From an uncultured Oscillospiraceae bacterium (GTDB lineage: Bacteria; Bacillota; Clostridia; Oscillospirales; Acutalibacteraceae): a stretch of DNA of 64,000 nucleotides. The position numbers were made by a program, and so were the translations under genes. A model generated the notes under the pieces. That model searched no databases and was not told the DNA's origin. It was given only the letters and a program-made list of their open reading frames with translations. This document shows positions 63,031 through 64,000 of this stretch, piece by piece (the stretch's first letter is position 1; each line of letters opens with the position of its first letter). The stretch spans positions 248,001-312,000 of the forward strand of contig CAJJLZ010000001.1 of the NCBI GenBank assembly GCA_905192745.1. Direction: 5' to 3'.

Positions 63031-64000
63031 CTATTCCGCCGGGACGCTCATTTCCACCTTGTGGGGAGAGCCGTCCAGCGGAACGCGGTCGGCGGCGCGG
63101 CCGTCCACCGTCAGCCGCTCCTTTCCCCGGCGTATCCGGATGGACAGCGCCGAACCGCCGAGGATGAGGGAGACCTCGTACCCCTCCCACCGGGCGGGGA
63201 GACGGGGGGACAGCTCCAGAAAACTCCCGTGGGGCCGCAGCCCCAGCAGATGGCGGAGCACCGCGGTGTAATACCAGCCCGCCGAACCGGTGTACTGCGT
63301 CCAGCCCGCCCGGCCGGGGCACTCCCGGTTGGCGTATACGTCCCCCGCGAGGGCGTAGGGCTCGCCCTTGTACTGCTCCCCCAGCCCGTCGGCGTATTTC
63401 TGCGCCGTGTTGAGCAGGCGGAGCAGGTCGAAGCCCTCGTCCGTCCGGCCGGTTTCCAGCAGGGCGACGGCAAGCCAGACCGCCGCATGGGTGTACTGTC
63501 CGCCGTTTTCCCGCACGCCGGGGGGATAGGCGGTGATATATCCTACCGGACGGGAATCCGCTTCGGCCCGGTCGAAGGGGGGCGCGAACAGCCGCACCAC
63601 CCCATTTTCCCGGTCCACCAGCTGGGAAAGGGCGGTGTCCAGCGCCGCGTCGGTCCGCTTCTTGGGCAGGCCGCAGAGCACGGCGAAGCTCTGGGTCAGG
63701 CTGTCCACCGCGCAGGCCGGCGCGCCCACCGCGCCGAGCGGAGCCCCGTCGTCGAACCAGGCCCGCAGATACCGGTCGGTGGCGAAGCAGCCGTCCGCCG
63801 CCGCCCGGTAATCCGCCGCCCATTGGCGGAAGGCTGCCGCCCGTTCCGTTTCCCCCCGCTTTTCGCACAGGGGGGCGAAGCGGTCGAGCACAATGGCGAG
63901 GAACATCCCCAGCCAGACGCTTTCTCCCCTCCCCTGCGCGCCGAGAAGGTTGAAGCCGTCGTTCCAGTCCCCGCTCCCGATCAGAGGGAGGCCGTGCGCG
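63031..64000 (-). CDS. GH94-family phosphorylase / cyclic beta-1,2-glucan synthase-like protein (3' part)
   Basis: The 5' end lies beyond the window; codons are complete from 63999. The visible 322 residues are the C-terminal end of a GH94 catalytic domain: HGLPLIGSGDWNDGFN with the catalytic Asp, YPPGVRENGGQYTHAAVW, GRAGWTQYTGSAGWYY and a closing beta domain (LSPRLPARWEGYEVSLILGG). GH94 enzymes phosphorolyse beta-glucosides. The YPPGVRENGGQYTHAA and GxxGWTxYTGSAGW blocks are most like the cyclic beta-1,2-glucan synthase / 1,2-beta-oligoglucan phosphorylase branch, but the substrate needs the missing part. Confidence 0.9.
   Translation of the reverse strand, partial: AHGLPLIGSGDWNDGFNLLGAQGRGESVWLGMFLAIVLDRFAPLCEKRGETERAAAFRQWAADYRAAADGCFATDRYLRAWFDDGAPLGAVGAPACAVDSLTQSFAVLCGLPKKRTDAALDTALSQLVDRENGVVRLFAPPFDRAEADSRPVGYITAYPPGVRENGGQYTHAAVWLAVALLETGRTDEGFDLLRLLNTAQKYADGLGEQYKGEPYALAGDVYANRECPGRAGWTQYTGSAGWYYTAVLRHLLGLRPHGSFLELSPRLPARWEGYEVSLILGGSALSIRIRRGKERLTVDGRAADRVPLDGSPHKVEMSVPAE

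Overview
The window looks like a stretch of chromosome from a GC-rich, anaerobic gut-type Clostridia bacterium (Oscillospirales/Ruminococcaceae-like; this placement is inferred from gene style, not from a marker gene). Supporting signs are Gram-positive ribosome binding sites, sigma-A promoters of the TTGACA-N17-TATAAT kind, a T-box leader, GatCAB-dependent amidation, a sortase-type (S/P)PxTG anchor, a BlaI/BlaR1 pair, YfmF/YfmH-type M16 peptidases and many ABC sugar importers without their own ATPase. No rRNA, tRNA, CRISPR array, phage or insertion sequence was recognised.

1-19 kb: a long plus-strand glycan-uptake locus. It holds three tandem DUF4434-like secreted lipoproteins (the first only as a 3' end), an AraC regulator, a large solute-binding protein fused to two carbohydrate-binding-like modules, a MalF/MalG-type permease pair, an NHL/TPR/Yip1 membrane protein, a DUF5696-like secreted protein, a second permease pair, a cell-surface protein with a carbohydrate-binding-like module, and a second solute-binding lipoprotein. 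No ATP-binding subunit is present, so a shared MsmK-type ATPase must come from elsewhere. 19-23 kb: an AAC(3)-family acetyltransferase (minus strand) and a giant sortase-anchored metallophosphatase that shares a module with the surface protein of the locus.

23-32 kb: galE, divergent from a sugar nucleotidyltransferase and a NahK-like sugar kinase (a Leloir-like salvage set); a DEAD-box helicase; an AT-rich gene-free stretch; a G5/3D cell-wall protein behind a structured leader with a terminator; an MFS transporter; and two small proteins that share a motif. 32-41 kb: an XRE regulator, a sugar aminotransferase, capE-capF-capG for UDP-N-acetyl-L-fucosamine, an ABC-F protein, and metY.

41-47 kb (minus strand): T-box leader, then an aspS-gatC fusion, gatA and gatB, so the whole amide-transfer route to Asn/Gln-tRNA sits in one unit with AspRS and GatC in a single chain. 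47-53 kb: an envelope set with a transglutaminase-like protein, a VanX/VanY-like peptidase lipoprotein, an MBOAT O-acyltransferase, an AlgX/DHHW-like partner and a small lipoprotein. 53-58 kb: a MerR regulator with a 19-bp-spacer promoter, a decayed EAL-domain remnant, cysK, and blaI-blaR1 with a third membrane protein. 58-64 kb (minus strand): a GH94 phosphorylase (3' part), two M16 peptidases, lgt and folD.

The most notable items are the AspRS-GatC fusion, the two-importer glycan locus built around DUF4434/DUF5696/Yip1 proteins, and a near-identical promoter/operator layout in front of the two sulfur genes metY and cysK.
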